The notes under the pieces: model-generated
Databases searched by the model: none
What the model was told of the DNA's origin: nothing
The model's input: only the letters and a program-made list of their open reading frames with translations
In this document: positions 52,988-61,715 of the stretch, piece after piece
Layout: each line of letters starts with the position of its first letter
How positions within the stretch are numbered: position 1 is the first letter of the stretch
Made by a program: the position numbers and the translations under genes
From: Ruegeria arenilitoris
GTDB taxonomy: Bacteria; Pseudomonadota; Alphaproteobacteria; Rhodobacterales; Rhodobacteraceae
Assembly: GCF_013032445.1 (NCBI RefSeq)
Contig: NZ_WQCA01000002.1
Span: 186,001 to 250,000 of the forward strand
Direction of reading: 5' to 3'
Length of the DNA: 64,000 nucleotides

Positions 52988-55425
52988 GTGGTCCCCTCCA
53001 ATACCGGTCGGACATCACGTAGCCGGAGACCTTCGGGATCAAACGGTGGCTTGGCCAGGATTGTAGCACGGTGCGGTTTTCCAAGGATGAAGATTTCGAC
53101 CGTATCACCCGGACCCGCCACCTTGGGATCGGCAAATCCGATGGCCAGAGATTTGCACACCGAGTACCCATATGCGCCCGAGGTCACGCGACCGACGGGC
53201 GCACCATCCGGTGTGAAGATAGGTTCTCCGCCGGAGGCATCGGCCACATCGGCGTCGACCTCGAGGATAGACAGAACCTCACGTGCCGGGTTGTCCTTAA
53301 CGGCAAGGTAAGCGTCTTTATTCAGGAAATCCTTGTCGAGCTTGATCAGACCCGCCAGCCCAACCTCTTGCGGCCAATATTCCTGAGAATACTCGCGACC
53401 CCAGGAGCCATAACCCTTTTCGATACGCAAAGACCCGAGCGCACGGCCACCGACCGGGCCGCCGCTAAATGCCTTTGCGGCCTCCAAAAGTGCGGAATAG
53501 AGCCTGATTTGATCCTCTTCTGCACAGTGCAGTTCCCATCCCAGATCGCCTGTAAAGCTGACGCGGATTGCCAGACAGGTAACCCCGGCGACTTCAATCG
53601 TGCGGGATCGCATGAAGCGGAAGGCCTCATTGCTCAGGTCCGCATTCGTCAGCCGCTGCAACAGATCGCGGGACTTCGGCCCAGCCACGTTGAAGCCCGC
53701 GATGCGGTTGGTGGCGACGTCGAAGGTCGTGTCCTTGGGCAGATCGACCATGTTGAAGAACCTTTGATGATAGCGCTCGGCCATACCGGAACCAATCATC
53801 ATGTATTCGTCGTCTGCGACCTTGGTGATGGTGAAATCCCCTGCCACGCCACCACGGACCGAAATCAGCGGAGTCAGGCAGGACCGTCCAACCTCGGTCG
53901 GCACCCGGTTGGCGACCAGACGGTCAAGCCAATCGTACGCCCCTGGCCCCTTTATCACGTAATTGGCAAAGTTCGAGATATCGATGACGCCCACATGATC
54001 GCGCAGCATCTGCACCTCGCGACCCACCGGTTCCCACCAGTTCTGACGGGTGAAGCCGTTTGTCTCGACCGCGCCGGGCTGATCGGCGAACCACAGCGGG
54101 TGTTCCCAGCCGCAATTCAGGCCAAAGACGCAGCCCATGTCCTTTTGCATTTGATAGGCCGGGCGCAAGCGGGCGGGACGCCCTGCACTACGTTCTTCGT
54201 TCGGGAAATGAATGGCGAAGCGGTGGGTATAGACGTCCTCGACCCGTGCCTTGGTAAAGGCCTTGTCAGCCCAGTCACCGAACCGCGTCAGATCCCAGGC
54301 GAACATGTCGTATTGCGGTTCGCCCTCGATCATCCACTGCGCCGACAACAGCCCGAGACCGCCCGATTGTGAGAATCCGGGGATGATCCCTGTACAGCAG
54401 AAGTAGTTTTTCAACTCCGGCACCGGCCCCCAAAGCGCATTGGAATCCGGAGACCAGATCATCGGCCCGTTGATCACCCGTTTCACACCCGCAGTCGCGG
54501 CGACCGGCACGCGTTCGGTGGCGCGGATGACGTTTTCCATGATGCGGTCCAGATCGTCTGGGAACAGGTCATGGGCAAAATCCAGCGGCGTGCCGTTTTC
54601 GGCCCAGAACCGCATGTCTTTTTCATAGGCACCGATCAGCAGACCGTTGCCTTCCTGCCGGAAGTAGTACTCTCCATCGCGATCAGCGATTGATGGCAGT
54701 CGGCGGCCAAGGGCGGCCACCTCGTCAATGGCATCGGTGACGAAATACTGATGCTCAGTCGGTTGCAGGGGCAGTTCGATCCCGGCCATTGCGGCCACCT
54801 CACGCCCCCAAAGGCCAGCCGCATTCACCACCCATTGCGTGTGAATATCACCCTTTTCGGTGCGCACGATCCACGACCCATCAGGTTGCTGTTCAGTCCC
54901 TGTTACAGGGCAAAACCGCTCAATCGTGGCCCCCATCGCCCGCGCACCGGCGGCATAGGCGTAAGTCACGCCCGAGGGGTCGACATTGCCGCCTTCGGGT
55001 TCGAACATGATACAGCGGATATCATCGAACTGCGCCAACGGGTGCAGCTCCATCGCCTGTTCACGGCTTATCTCATAGAAGTTCAGGCCATAGAACTTCG
55101 CCTTAGCCTCTTGCAGGCGCAACTGGTGTTCCCGGTCCTCGGTCTGCGCCAGATACAGCGAGCCGGGCTGGAACACGCCACAGCCCTGCCCGGTCTGTTC
55201 CTCCAGCTCTTTATACAGGTTCATCGTATAGTGCTGGATACGGGTGATGTTGTTGTTGTCGTGCAGCCCGTGAATCCCGGCCGCTGCGTGCCAGGTCGAG
55301 CCCGAGGTCAGTTCATCCCGTTCCAGCAGGACAACGTCGGTCCAGCCGAGCTTGGCCAGATGGTAGAGGATCGAGCAACCGACAAGGCCACCTCCTATCA
55401 CAACGGCCTGAGCGTGGGTTTTCAT
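52984..55425 (-). CDS. Dimethylglycine/sarcosine dehydrogenase-like FAD protein with GcvT domain
   Basis: An 813-aa flavoenzyme. The FAD fold AVVIGGGLVGCSILYHLAKLG and the LTSGSTWHAAAGI motif, whose His is the covalent FAD site in dimethylglycine and sarcosine dehydrogenases, lie in the first 60 residues. A DAO domain continues to about 400, then a GcvT/aminomethyltransferase part binding tetrahydrofolate follows (FTRQNWWEPVGREVQMLRDHVGVIDISNFANYVIKGPGA ... FTGDLGWELHC ... GSLRIEKGYGSWGREYS ... VTSGAYGYSV). It should oxidatively demethylate an N-methylated glycine (betaine pathway), passing one-carbon units to folate. A leader hairpin overlaps its ribosome-binding site. Confidence 0.92.
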   Translation of the reverse strand: MKTHAQAVVIGGGLVGCSILYHLAKLGWTDVVLLERDELTSGSTWHAAAGIHGLHDNNNITRIQHYTMNLYKELEEQTGQGCGVFQPGSLYLAQTEDREHQLRLQEAKAKFYGLNFYEISREQAMELHPLAQFDDIRCIMFEPEGGNVDPSGVTYAYAAGARAMGATIERFCPVTGTEQQPDGSWIVRTEKGDIHTQWVVNAAGLWGREVAAMAGIELPLQPTEHQYFVTDAIDEVAALGRRLPSIADRDGEYYFRQEGNGLLIGAYEKDMRFWAENGTPLDFAHDLFPDDLDRIMENVIRATERVPVAATAGVKRVINGPMIWSPDSNALWGPVPELKNYFCCTGIIPGFSQSGGLGLLSAQWMIEGEPQYDMFAWDLTRFGDWADKAFTKARVEDVYTHRFAIHFPNEERSAGRPARLRPAYQMQKDMGCVFGLNCGWEHPLWFADQPGAVETNGFTRQNWWEPVGREVQMLRDHVGVIDISNFANYVIKGPGAYDWLDRLVANRVPTEVGRSCLTPLISVRGGVAGDFTITKVADDEYMMIGSGMAERYHQRFFNMVDLPKDTTFDVATNRIAGFNVAGPKSRDLLQRLTNADLSNEAFRFMRSRTIEVAGVTCLAIRVSFTGDLGWELHCAEEDQIRLYSALLEAAKAFSGGPVGGRALGSLRIEKGYGSWGREYSQEYWPQEVGLAGLIKLDKDFLNKDAYLAVKDNPAREVLSILEVDADVADASGGEPIFTPDGAPVGRVTSGAYGYSVCKSLAIGFADPKVAGPGDTVEIFILGKPHRATILAKPPFDPEGLRLRDVRPVLEGTT

Positions 55426-55434
55426 GGGCGGATC

Positions 55435-55463
55435 TCCTGCTTGCGTACAAAGCGCTTGCAGGA
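55435..55463 (-). promoter_or_regulatory. Leader hairpin over the DMGDH-like gene's RBS
   Basis: On the minus strand, TCCTGC-AA-GCG pairs with CGC-AA-GCAGGA around a 7-nt loop. The AGGAG of the ribosome-binding site (10 nt before the ATG at 55425) is in the 3' arm, so folding would limit initiation. Confidence 0.4.
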
Positions 55464-55493
55464 AATTCAGCCACAGGTCTGGGGCAGCTTATC

Positions 55494-55526
55494 CTCTGTT
55501 CCCGACGCGAAATGTCGGGAACAGAG
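55494..55526. terminator. 13-bp perfect hairpin between betB and DMGDH-like gene
   Basis: CTCTGTTCCCGAC and GTCGGGAACAGAG are perfect 13-bp arms with a 7-nt loop, 36 bp past the betB stop. There is no T-run in either direction. It could be a transcript stabiliser, weak terminator or protein site. Confidence 0.5.
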
Positions 55527-55562
55527 CTCTCGTGCCTCGAATAATTTTCAACCAGACTTGAA

Positions 55563-57017
55563 TCAGTACGGTGCTTCGACGTCGTTCATCGACACGTAGA
55601 CCGTCTTCATCTCGCTGAAATGGTTGATCGCCAGCTTCGAGTTCTCGCGGCCAACACCCGACATCTTGGACCCGCCGAACGGCGCCTCAACCGGTGCGAG
55701 GTTGTAGGTGTTGATATAGCAGGTGCCCGCCTCAAACCCGGCCACAATACGATGAGCGCGCATGACGTCCTTGGTGAACACACCCGCAGCCAGACCGAAT
55801 TCTGTGTCATTGGCACGGGCCATGACCTCTTCTTCGGTGTCGAAATCCAGCACCGACATGACCGGGCCAAAAATCTCTTCCCGCGCGATGGTCATATCGT
55901 CGGTCACGTCGGCAAAGACGGTCGGCTGCATGTAGAAACCGTCGCCATCAATGCGCTCTCCCCCGTAAACCAGACGCGCACCCTCGGCTTTACCCTTTTC
56001 GATATAGCCCAGCGCGATATTCATCTGGTTTTTGCTGACCATCGGCCCGAAATTGACCTCTTCATCCAGAGGATCGCCGATTTTTGCGGTCGCCAGGCGT
56101 TGGGACAGACGGGCAAGGAACTGTTCCTTGATACCCTTTTGCACGAACACACGAGTACCGTTCGAGCACACCTGACCCGAGGAATAGAAATTCCCCAGGA
56201 TCGCGCCCGAGACGGCGTTTTCGATATCAGCGTCGTCGAACACGATCATCGGGGATTTGCCACCCAATTCCATGGTGACGTGCTTCATGTCCGCAGCAGC
56301 GGCAGCATAAACCTTGCGGCCCGTCGGCACCGAACCCGTCAGCGAGACTTTGGCCACGCGCGGGTCGGTCACCAGCGACGCGCCGACATCGCCATAACCC
56401 TGAACCACGTTATAGACGCCTTTGGGTGCCCCGGCCTCGACCAGGATTTCCGCCACTTTCAGCGCGGACAAAGGAGTGGTCTCGGACGGTTTGAAAATCA
56501 TCGTGTTGCCACAGGCCAGCGCGGGCGCGCCTTTCCAGCAAGCGATCTGTGTCGGATAGTTCCACGCGCCGATACCGACACAGACGCCCAGCGCCTCGCG
56601 GATCGTATAGACGAAGTCACCACCACCCAGCGGGATATGCTCACCGGTCAACGAGGCCGCCAGACCGCCGAAATACTCCAGCGCATCTGCGCCGCTGGTC
56701 GCATCGGCCACCAGCGTTTCCTGCAGGGGTTTGCCGGTGTCGTGGGTTTCCAGAACCGACAGGTCGTGATTGCGTTCGCGCATGATGTCAGCGGCACGGC
56801 GCAGAACGCGGCCGCGCTCAGTTCCTGACATCGCAGCCCACTCCGCTTGGGCGGATTTTGCACTGTTTAGAGCCTGATTCACGATCTCGGGCGTGGCAGA
56901 ATGCAGCCGTGCGATGACCTCGCCGGTAGCCGGATAGATGACGTCGATCGGGGCGCCATTGGTGTCTTCGACATATTCGCCATTGATGAAATGGCTGGCC
57001 TTGGGCTGAAACTTCAT
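55563..57017 (-). CDS. betB: Betaine aldehyde dehydrogenase
   Basis: A 484-aa NAD(P)-dependent enzyme converting betaine aldehyde to glycine betaine. Catalytic Glu250 in [10 protein letters not shown] and Cys284 in [13 protein letters not shown] match BetB. N-terminal [11 protein letters not shown] and C-terminal [28 protein letters not shown] are the group's signature, the latter being usual for betaine aldehyde dehydrogenases. AAAGGA supports ATG 57017; the longer frame is spurious. A strong inverted repeat upstream suggests repression by a choline-sensing regulator. No betA or betI is next to it. Confidence 0.93.
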   Translation of the reverse strand: MKFQPKASHFINGEYVEDTNGAPIDVIYPATGEVIARLHSATPEIVNQALNSAKSAQAEWAAMSGTERGRVLRRAADIMRERNHDLSVLETHDTGKPLQETLVADATSGADALEYFGGLAASLTGEHIPLGGGDFVYTIREALGVCVGIGAWNYPTQIACWKGAPALACGNTMIFKPSETTPLSALKVAEILVEAGAPKGVYNVVQGYGDVGASLVTDPRVAKVSLTGSVPTGRKVYAAAAADMKHVTMELGGKSPMIVFDDADIENAVSGAILGNFYSSGQVCSNGTRVFVQKGIKEQFLARLSQRLATAKIGDPLDEEVNFGPMVSKNQMNIALGYIEKGKAEGARLVYGGERIDGDGFYMQPTVFADVTDDMTIAREEIFGPVMSVLDFDTEEEVMARANDTEFGLAAGVFTKDVMRAHRIVAGFEAGTCYINTYNLAPVEAPFGGSKMSGVGRENSKLAINHFSEMKTVYVSMNDVEAPY

Positions 57018-57084
57018 GCCGCGTCCTTTTCTGTTCGGATGTCCCTTTGGTGCAAGGGAAATGGGTGCGTTACGCTGGGATTTA

Positions 57085-57114
57085 GCTTTTATTGATTTGT
57101 CAGTCAATAAAAGC
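57085..57114. promoter_or_regulatory. Candidate operator of betB (BetI/TetR type)
   Basis: GCTTTTATTGA and TCAATAAAAGC are perfect 11-bp arms around an 8-nt spacer (TTTGTCAG). The element lies 68 bp upstream of the betB ATG and 96 bp upstream of the start of the divergent 109-aa gene. TetR-type BetI sites are AT-rich and contain ATTGA/TCAAT, so BetI is a reasonable candidate. Confidence 0.6.
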
Positions 57115-57172
57115 CATTTCAGACGGCTTATTGCCGAGTCGAAACAGCCAAACCTTGAAATGAATGGTTAAT

Positions 57173-57187
57173 GTTCTATTTATGTTC
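57173..57187 (+). promoter_or_regulatory. Candidate LexA (SOS) box
   Basis: GTTC-TATTTAT-GTTC, a perfect direct repeat with 7-nt spacing, as in the established alphaproteobacterial LexA site GTTC-N7-GTTC. It ends 22 bp before the ATG at 57210, fitting repressor overlap with the promoter. Confidence 0.65.
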
Positions 57188-57209
57188 TATACAGTCAGAG
57201 GATCACCCG

Positions 57210-57539
57210 ATGACCCGGAACATGCGAAATTCCGCCCTGAGCGGCCCGTCGAACGACTATCACCTGCTGCCTGTTACCGACCGGCAAATGCGGTATGCCC
57301 GCGCCATCGCGGAGCAGTCTGCGCTGGACATTCCGGTGGAGGCGCAACGCGACCGCAGATCGATGTCAGACTGGATTTCGGCCCACAAGCCACACGACCC
57401 GTCACCGTTTGCCAATTATCCCACCGGCAAACAGGTCGCCTTTGCCGAGCGCATCTCGCGCAGCAAACGCAGGCCGATCCCGTCCGAGTGCTTTCGCGAC
57501 AAACAGATGATGTCGCGCTGGATCGATCAGAACAAATAG
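57210..57539 (+). CDS. 109-aa protein with two tandem 39-residue repeats
   Basis: An uncharacterised, basic, soluble protein. Residues 22-60 and 71-109 align without gaps over 39 positions, with 14 identical residues, giving the pattern T-x2-Q-x3-A-x2-I-...-I-P-x-E-x2-R-D-x2-x-M-S-x-W-I-x3-K. The repeats are probably short helical units. AGAGG lies 8 nt before ATG 57210; the longer frame opens inside the putative LexA box. The box places it in the SOS response, pointing to DNA-damage work. The layout resembles small helix-pair domains such as DUF3072, but I am not sure of family membership. No signal peptide or membrane helix. Confidence 0.8.
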   Translation: MTRNMRNSALSGPSNDYHLLPVTDRQMRYARAIAEQSALDIPVEAQRDRRSMSDWISAHKPHDPSPFANYPTGKQVAFAERISRSKRRPIPSECFRDKQMMSRWIDQNK

Positions 57540-57550
57540 GCCGGCGCAGT

Positions 57551-58054
57551 TCAATGCGGTTGGTGGTTACGGGAATAGATGCTGACCGCCGCCGCGACAA
57601 ACATCCCCAACAGCACATAGCCCATGACGGCCTCGGCTGCGGCAAGCGCACGACACAACCCAACAGGAGCCATGTCGCCATACCCAACCGTGGTGAAGGT
57701 GACGTAAGAGAAATACAGCACGTCCGCTGGCCCTTTGGCGCCAAGCACACAGAGGTCGTAGTACCCAAAAGCCCCATAGGCTGCGGCGAACAGGAACGGC
57801 ACCACCTGTATGAAGGACACGCCCATCAGGAACACCAACCGGCGTGGGGATTTGACCTGCGTCACGTAATACCATGACTGTGACACGATCCAGATCACCA
57901 ACCCGACGGACGCGATCGTCCCGATCGTATCCCCCGCTGCCGCCTCGCTGAGACGGGACAACCCATACCAAGCCATGAAACTGGCCACGATCAGCCCCAG
58001 GGCTGCAACCAGGGTCGACTTCCACTCTGCCAGGGTTGTTGGTTCACGACGCAT
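57551..58054 (-). CDS. Potassium channel-like protein (two-TM pore)
   Basis: A 167-aa membrane protein with about four hydrophobic segments and a complete K+ selectivity filter TTVGYGDMAP in the pore loop after SYVTFTTVGYGD. Two membrane helices precede the pore region (about 15-35 and 45-63), another pair flanks the filter. No cytosolic gating domain. GGAGG supports ATG 58054. It stands alone between a rhodanese gene and the 109-aa gene on the opposite strand. Confidence 0.9.
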   Translation of the reverse strand: MRREPTTLAEWKSTLVAALGLIVASFMAWYGLSRLSEAAAGDTIGTIASVGLVIWIVSQSWYYVTQVKSPRRLVFLMGVSFIQVVPFLFAAAYGAFGYYDLCVLGAKGPADVLYFSYVTFTTVGYGDMAPVGLCRALAAAEAVMGYVLLGMFVAAAVSIYSRNHQPH

Positions 58055-58129
58055 GACACCTCCGATACCGTGTGCGCGGAAGGATGATCCGCTTTCCGGC
58101 GCATGGCTGCAATAAGATTTATCAGTGCG

Positions 58130-59035
58130 TTAGTCGGTGCCCAGATGTTCCTGCCCGCGTTGCCGCGCCAGCAGGATTTGCTTTTGCCGCTCGCGGAATC
58201 GTATCTTGTCGGCCTCGGAAGTCTCGTTGATACATTGATGGCATGACACGCCGTGTTCGTATTCGGGGCGTTTCATGTCCTCGGGCAGGATCGGACGGCG
58301 GCAGCCGTGGCACAGGTTGTGCGGCCCCTCGACCAGCCCGTGACCGACGGAGACGCGGTTGTCGAAAACGAAACACTCACCCTGCCAGGTGCTGCCTTCT
58401 GCGGGCATCTCTTCAAGATAGCGCAGGATGCCACCCTTAAGGTGATACACATCCTCGACCCCCTGCCCCAGCAGGAAGTTGGTGGATTTCTCACAACGGA
58501 TACCGCCAGTACAGAACATCGCGACGCGCTTGTTGTGAAAGCGATCCTTGTTCTTGTCCCACCAAGCCGGGAATTCACGGAAACTGGCCGTTTCAGGGTC
58601 TATTGCGCCCTCGAATGTACCAATCGCCACCTCGTAGTCGTTGCGGGTATCGATCACTACAACGTCGTCTGAACGGATCAGGTCGTTCCAATTTTCGGGC
58701 TCAACATAATTGCCGACGCGGGCGCGCGGATCGATATCCGGCTGACCCATGGTCACGATCTCTTTCTTCAGGCGCACTTTCATTTTGCCAAAGGGAGGAT
58801 GATCGGCGCTGGCCTCTTTCCAGTCCAGATCAGCGCAACCGGGTAGTGCGCGGATGTGCGCCAGAACGGCGTCAATCCCTGCACGGGGGCCCGCGATGGT
58901 TCCGTTAATCCCCTCTTGCGCCAGCAACAGGGTGCCTTTGACAGCCTGCTCGCGACACAGCGTAAGCAACGGCTCGCGCAGTGCGGCGGGGTCGGTGAAA
59001 CGGGTGAAATGATAGAGAGCGGCAATTGTGTACAT
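58130..59035 (-). CDS. trhO: tRNA uridine 5-hydroxylation protein TrhO (rhodanese-related)
   Basis: A 301-aa protein of the YceA/TrhO family, producing 5-hydroxyuridine at the tRNA wobble position, using prephenate-derived or O2-dependent chemistry in known cases. It has an N-terminal acylphosphatase-like part (ALYHFTRF ... [16 protein letters not shown]), a rhodanese domain with catalytic Cys in [12 protein letters not shown], and a C-terminal Cys-rich zinc-like segment ([15 protein letters not shown]). ATG 59035 fits family start; the ribosome-binding site is weak. Confidence 0.93.
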   Translation of the reverse strand: MYTIAALYHFTRFTDPAALREPLLTLCREQAVKGTLLLAQEGINGTIAGPRAGIDAVLAHIRALPGCADLDWKEASADHPPFGKMKVRLKKEIVTMGQPDIDPRARVGNYVEPENWNDLIRSDDVVVIDTRNDYEVAIGTFEGAIDPETASFREFPAWWDKNKDRFHNKRVAMFCTGGIRCEKSTNFLLGQGVEDVYHLKGGILRYLEEMPAEGSTWQGECFVFDNRVSVGHGLVEGPHNLCHGCRRPILPEDMKRPEYEHGVSCHQCINETSEADKIRFRERQKQILLARQRGQEHLGTD

Positions 59036-59130
59036 GCCGCGATCTAAACGCACTGGCGCAAAGTCGCAAGGGATTGGATTGACGACCCCCTTGCAGCCCC
59101 GTACCGATAATGCAGCCCGAGGAGATCGCG

Positions 59131-59724
59131 ATGACCCATGCTTTGCTTGTAATCGACGTCCAGAACGATTTTTGCCCCGGCGGTGCGCTGGCCGTACCCG
59201 GAGGGGATGAGATCGTCGCCCATATCAACGCCATGATGGGTGATTTCGACGCCGTGATCCTGACGCAAGACTGGCATCCGGCGGGCCATTCCTCATTCTC
59301 CACCTCGCATCCGGGCAAAAATCATTATGACATGACCGAAATGCCCTATGGCCCACAGGTGCTGTGGCCAGATCATTGCGTGCAGGGCACACAGGGCGCG
59401 GCGTTTCACCCTGAATTGCGCACCGATGGCGATCTGATCATTCGCAAAGGGTTCCGCAGTGCCATCGACAGCTACTCAGCGTTCTTTGAGAACGACCAAT
59501 CCACGCCGACGGGTCTTGAAGGCTATCTGAGAACACGCGGCATCGACAAACTGACCCTTGTTGGTCTGGCTACGGATTTTTGCGTCCATTTCTCGGCCGT
59601 TGATGCGGCGCGTTTGGGGTTTGATGTAACCGTGCGGATGGAGGCCTGCCGCGCCATTGACCTGGACGGTTCACTGGCTGCGGCTGAAACCGCGATGCAA
59701 AAGGCCGGCGTCACGTTGGCTTAG
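59131..59724 (+). CDS. pncA: Nicotinamidase
   Basis: A 197-aa enzyme converting nicotinamide to nicotinate in NAD salvage. Active-site Asp in [21 protein letters not shown], metal ligands [10 protein letters not shown] (Asp-x-His, His), the [17 protein letters not shown]ys/Tyr stretch, and the nucleophile Cys in [22 protein letters not shown] fixes ATG 59131. Its product feeds pncB, located 0.7 kb downstream on the same strand. It converges with the following 177-aa gene by 4 bp. Confidence 0.95.
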   Translation: MTHALLVIDVQNDFCPGGALAVPGGDEIVAHINAMMGDFDAVILTQDWHPAGHSSFSTSHPGKNHYDMTEMPYGPQVLWPDHCVQGTQGAAFHPELRTDGDLIIRKGFRSAIDSYSAFFENDQSTPTGLEGYLRTRGIDKLTLVGLATDFCVHFSAVDAARLGFDVTVRMEACRAIDLDGSLAAAETAMQKAGVTLA

Positions 59725-60254
59725 GGCGTTGCGCCTGCCGCCGCCAGATATCTGAGTACCGCAATCACAACCACCGCCAACCCAAGTGCAAACCCGATAC
59801 GCCCCTGTATCGAGCGCCTTTTTGCCTTGGGTTTAGGAGGTTGTTGCGGTTCTGAGGTCCGGACCTGTGCTTGGCGGCGTGTTTCAGGTTGCGGCCGGGC
59901 TGTTTTCACATTCTCAAGAAACTGCCAGAAATCAAACTCTCCACGATGCTCACCCTTAACACCAATCGCCCTGATATTGGCGAACAGCGCACGCAGGACA
60001 AGTTCACGCTCAACGTTCTCCTCCGGCCGATAGAACCCGTGTGGAAGGTCGCTTTCTGTTGGTTCCAAAGCAAACCCGGCATCTTCGAAGATAAAACGGA
60101 TTTTCGGCGAGCTATGACGCAAAGCCTCGGCCGTTTGTGCACTACGAAACATGGCACACACCGCCCCATCCGCAGACGTTGCGATCTTCGCTGATCCTGA
60201 CTTCGTTCCGCCGTCGTCAATCGTTACAATATCAAAGTCGTACTCGAGAACCAT
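59721..60254 (-). CDS. Uncharacterised protein with C-terminal membrane anchor
   Basis: A 177-aa protein. The N-terminal 115 residues form an apparently globular alpha/beta region (ALRHSSPKIRFIFEDAGFALEP; REEN-like VERELVLRALFANI), followed by a Pro/Lys/Gln-rich linker and one hydrophobic helix at the end (about 150-172, GRIGFALGLAVVVIAVLRYLAA). This is a tail-anchored layout. No family recognised. It separates pncA and pncB on the opposite strand, and its stop overlaps that of pncA by 4 bp. Confidence 0.7.
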   Translation of the reverse strand: MVLEYDFDIVTIDDGGTKSGSAKIATSADGAVCAMFRSAQTAEALRHSSPKIRFIFEDAGFALEPTESDLPHGFYRPEENVERELVLRALFANIRAIGVKGEHRGEFDFWQFLENVKTARPQPETRRQAQVRTSEPQQPPKPKAKRRSIQGRIGFALGLAVVVIAVLRYLAAAGATP

Positions 60255-60419
60255 TCACCGACTTAACCTTTAACTTCCATCCCCTTCTTCTCACTAACCC
60301 ATGAAAAGACAACACAATATGCTCGCTTTGTGTCCTGACCTTGTCATTGTCATCAAACGAGCGACTCTTGCCAATTAACGCGCCTATTGATCTAACAACG
60401 GAAATCGCAGGAGTTCCCC

Positions 60420-61712
60420 ATGGTCGATATTGCGACGCGTGTGTACAACCATAAATGGAAGATCGACCCGATTGTTCGGTCTTTGATCGATACGGATTTC
60501 TACAAACTTCTGATGTGTCAGTCAGTGTTTCGAAATAAGCCCCAAACAGATGTGGTTTTTTCACTGATCAATCGTTCGAATCACATTCCGCTGGCTGAAT
60601 TGATCGACGAAGGGGAACTGCGCGAACAACTGGATCATATCAGGTCGCTCAGCCTCAGCCGGGGGGAAAGCACATGGCTGCGGGGCAATACATTCTACGG
60701 CAAACGGCAGATGTTCCGCTCGGATTTCATGGAGTGGTTCGAGAACATGCGCCTGCCCCCCTATCACCTGGAGCGCAAGGGCGATCAGTACGAACTGACT
60801 TTCGAAGGCAAGTGGCACGAAGTCATGCTGTGGGAAATCCCGGCTCTGGCAGTGTTGATGGAATTGCGATCCCGCGCGGTACTGAACGACATGCGCCGGT
60901 TCGAGCTGCAGGTTCTGTATGCCCGCGCCATGACTCGCGTCTGGGAAAAGATCGAGCAGCTTCGGGAAATCGACGGGCTGGGTATCGCCGATTTCGGAAC
61001 CCGCCGCCGTCATTCCTTCCTGTGGCAGGACTGGTGCGTGCAGGCGATGATCGAAGGGCTGGGTCCTGCCTTTTCCGGCACCTCAAACTGTCTGATCGCC
61101 ATGCGGCGCGAGGTCGAGGCGATCGGCACCAACGCCCACGAACTGCCCATGGTCTATTCCGCACTGGCCGAAACCGACGAGGCGCTGGCACAGGCCCCAT
61201 ATGATGTTCTCAGCGATTGGCATGACGAGCATGAAGGCAACCTGCGCATCATCCTGCCCGACACCTATGGCACGCAGGGGTTTCTGGACCGTGCCCCCGA
61301 CTGGCTGGCGGGCTGGACCGGCATCCGCGTCGATAGCGGCGATCCGGCGACCGGGGCCGAGATTGCCATCAATTGGTGGAATTCGCGCGGCGAGGATCCG
61401 ACGCAGAAACGGGTGATCTTTTCGGACGGGCTGGACGTGGACAAGATCCGCGAGTTGCACGGCCAGTTTGCCCACCGCACCAAGGTCTCGTTCGGTTGGG
61501 GTACTCTGCTGACCAACGATTTCCGCGGGTTGGTGCCAGATGACGCGCTGGCGCCGTTCTCGCTGGTCTGCAAGGCGGTGTCGGCAAATGGCCGCCCGAC
61601 GGTAAAACTGTCGGACAACCCGGAAAAGGCGATGGGGCCGCAAGACGAAATCGAACGCTATAAGCGCGTATTCGGCGTCGGTGCTCAGCAATCGATCGAG
61701 GTGATTGTTTAG
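60420..61712 (+). CDS. pncB: Nicotinate phosphoribosyltransferase
   Basis: A 430-aa enzyme making nicotinate mononucleotide from nicotinate and PRPP, the next step after PncA. Diagnostic stretches: SLIDTDFYKLLMCQSVF, LRGNTFYG, IADFGTRRRHSFLWQD (phosphorylated His loop), GTSNCLIAMRREVEAIGTNAHELPM, IRVDSGDP and VSFGWGTLLTNDF. AGGAG precedes the ATG. It is convergent with an aldehyde dehydrogenase, 3 bp between stops. Confidence 0.96.
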   Translation: MVDIATRVYNHKWKIDPIVRSLIDTDFYKLLMCQSVFRNKPQTDVVFSLINRSNHIPLAELIDEGELREQLDHIRSLSLSRGESTWLRGNTFYGKRQMFRSDFMEWFENMRLPPYHLERKGDQYELTFEGKWHEVMLWEIPALAVLMELRSRAVLNDMRRFELQVLYARAMTRVWEKIEQLREIDGLGIADFGTRRRHSFLWQDWCVQAMIEGLGPAFSGTSNCLIAMRREVEAIGTNAHELPMVYSALAETDEALAQAPYDVLSDWHDEHEGNLRIILPDTYGTQGFLDRAPDWLAGWTGIRVDSGDPATGAEIAINWWNSRGEDPTQKRVIFSDGLDVDKIRELHGQFAHRTKVSFGWGTLLTNDFRGLVPDDALAPFSLVCKAVSANGRPTVKLSDNPEKAMGPQDEIERYKRVFGVGAQQSIEVIV

Positions 61713-61715
61713 ACC

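Noticed and set aside
53071..54372. 433-codon plus-strand frame over the DMGDH-like gene
   Set aside because: Antisense shadow; the FAD and GcvT motifs on the minus strand are continuous.
55620..56828. 402-codon plus-strand frame over betB
   Set aside because: Antisense shadow of a complete aldehyde dehydrogenase; the translation is Arg/His-rich without a motif.
57171..57209. Upstream ATGs for the 109-aa protein
   Set aside because: Starting at 57171 would put the start codon on the GTTC repeat and has no ribosome-binding site; 57210 has AGAGG at correct spacing.
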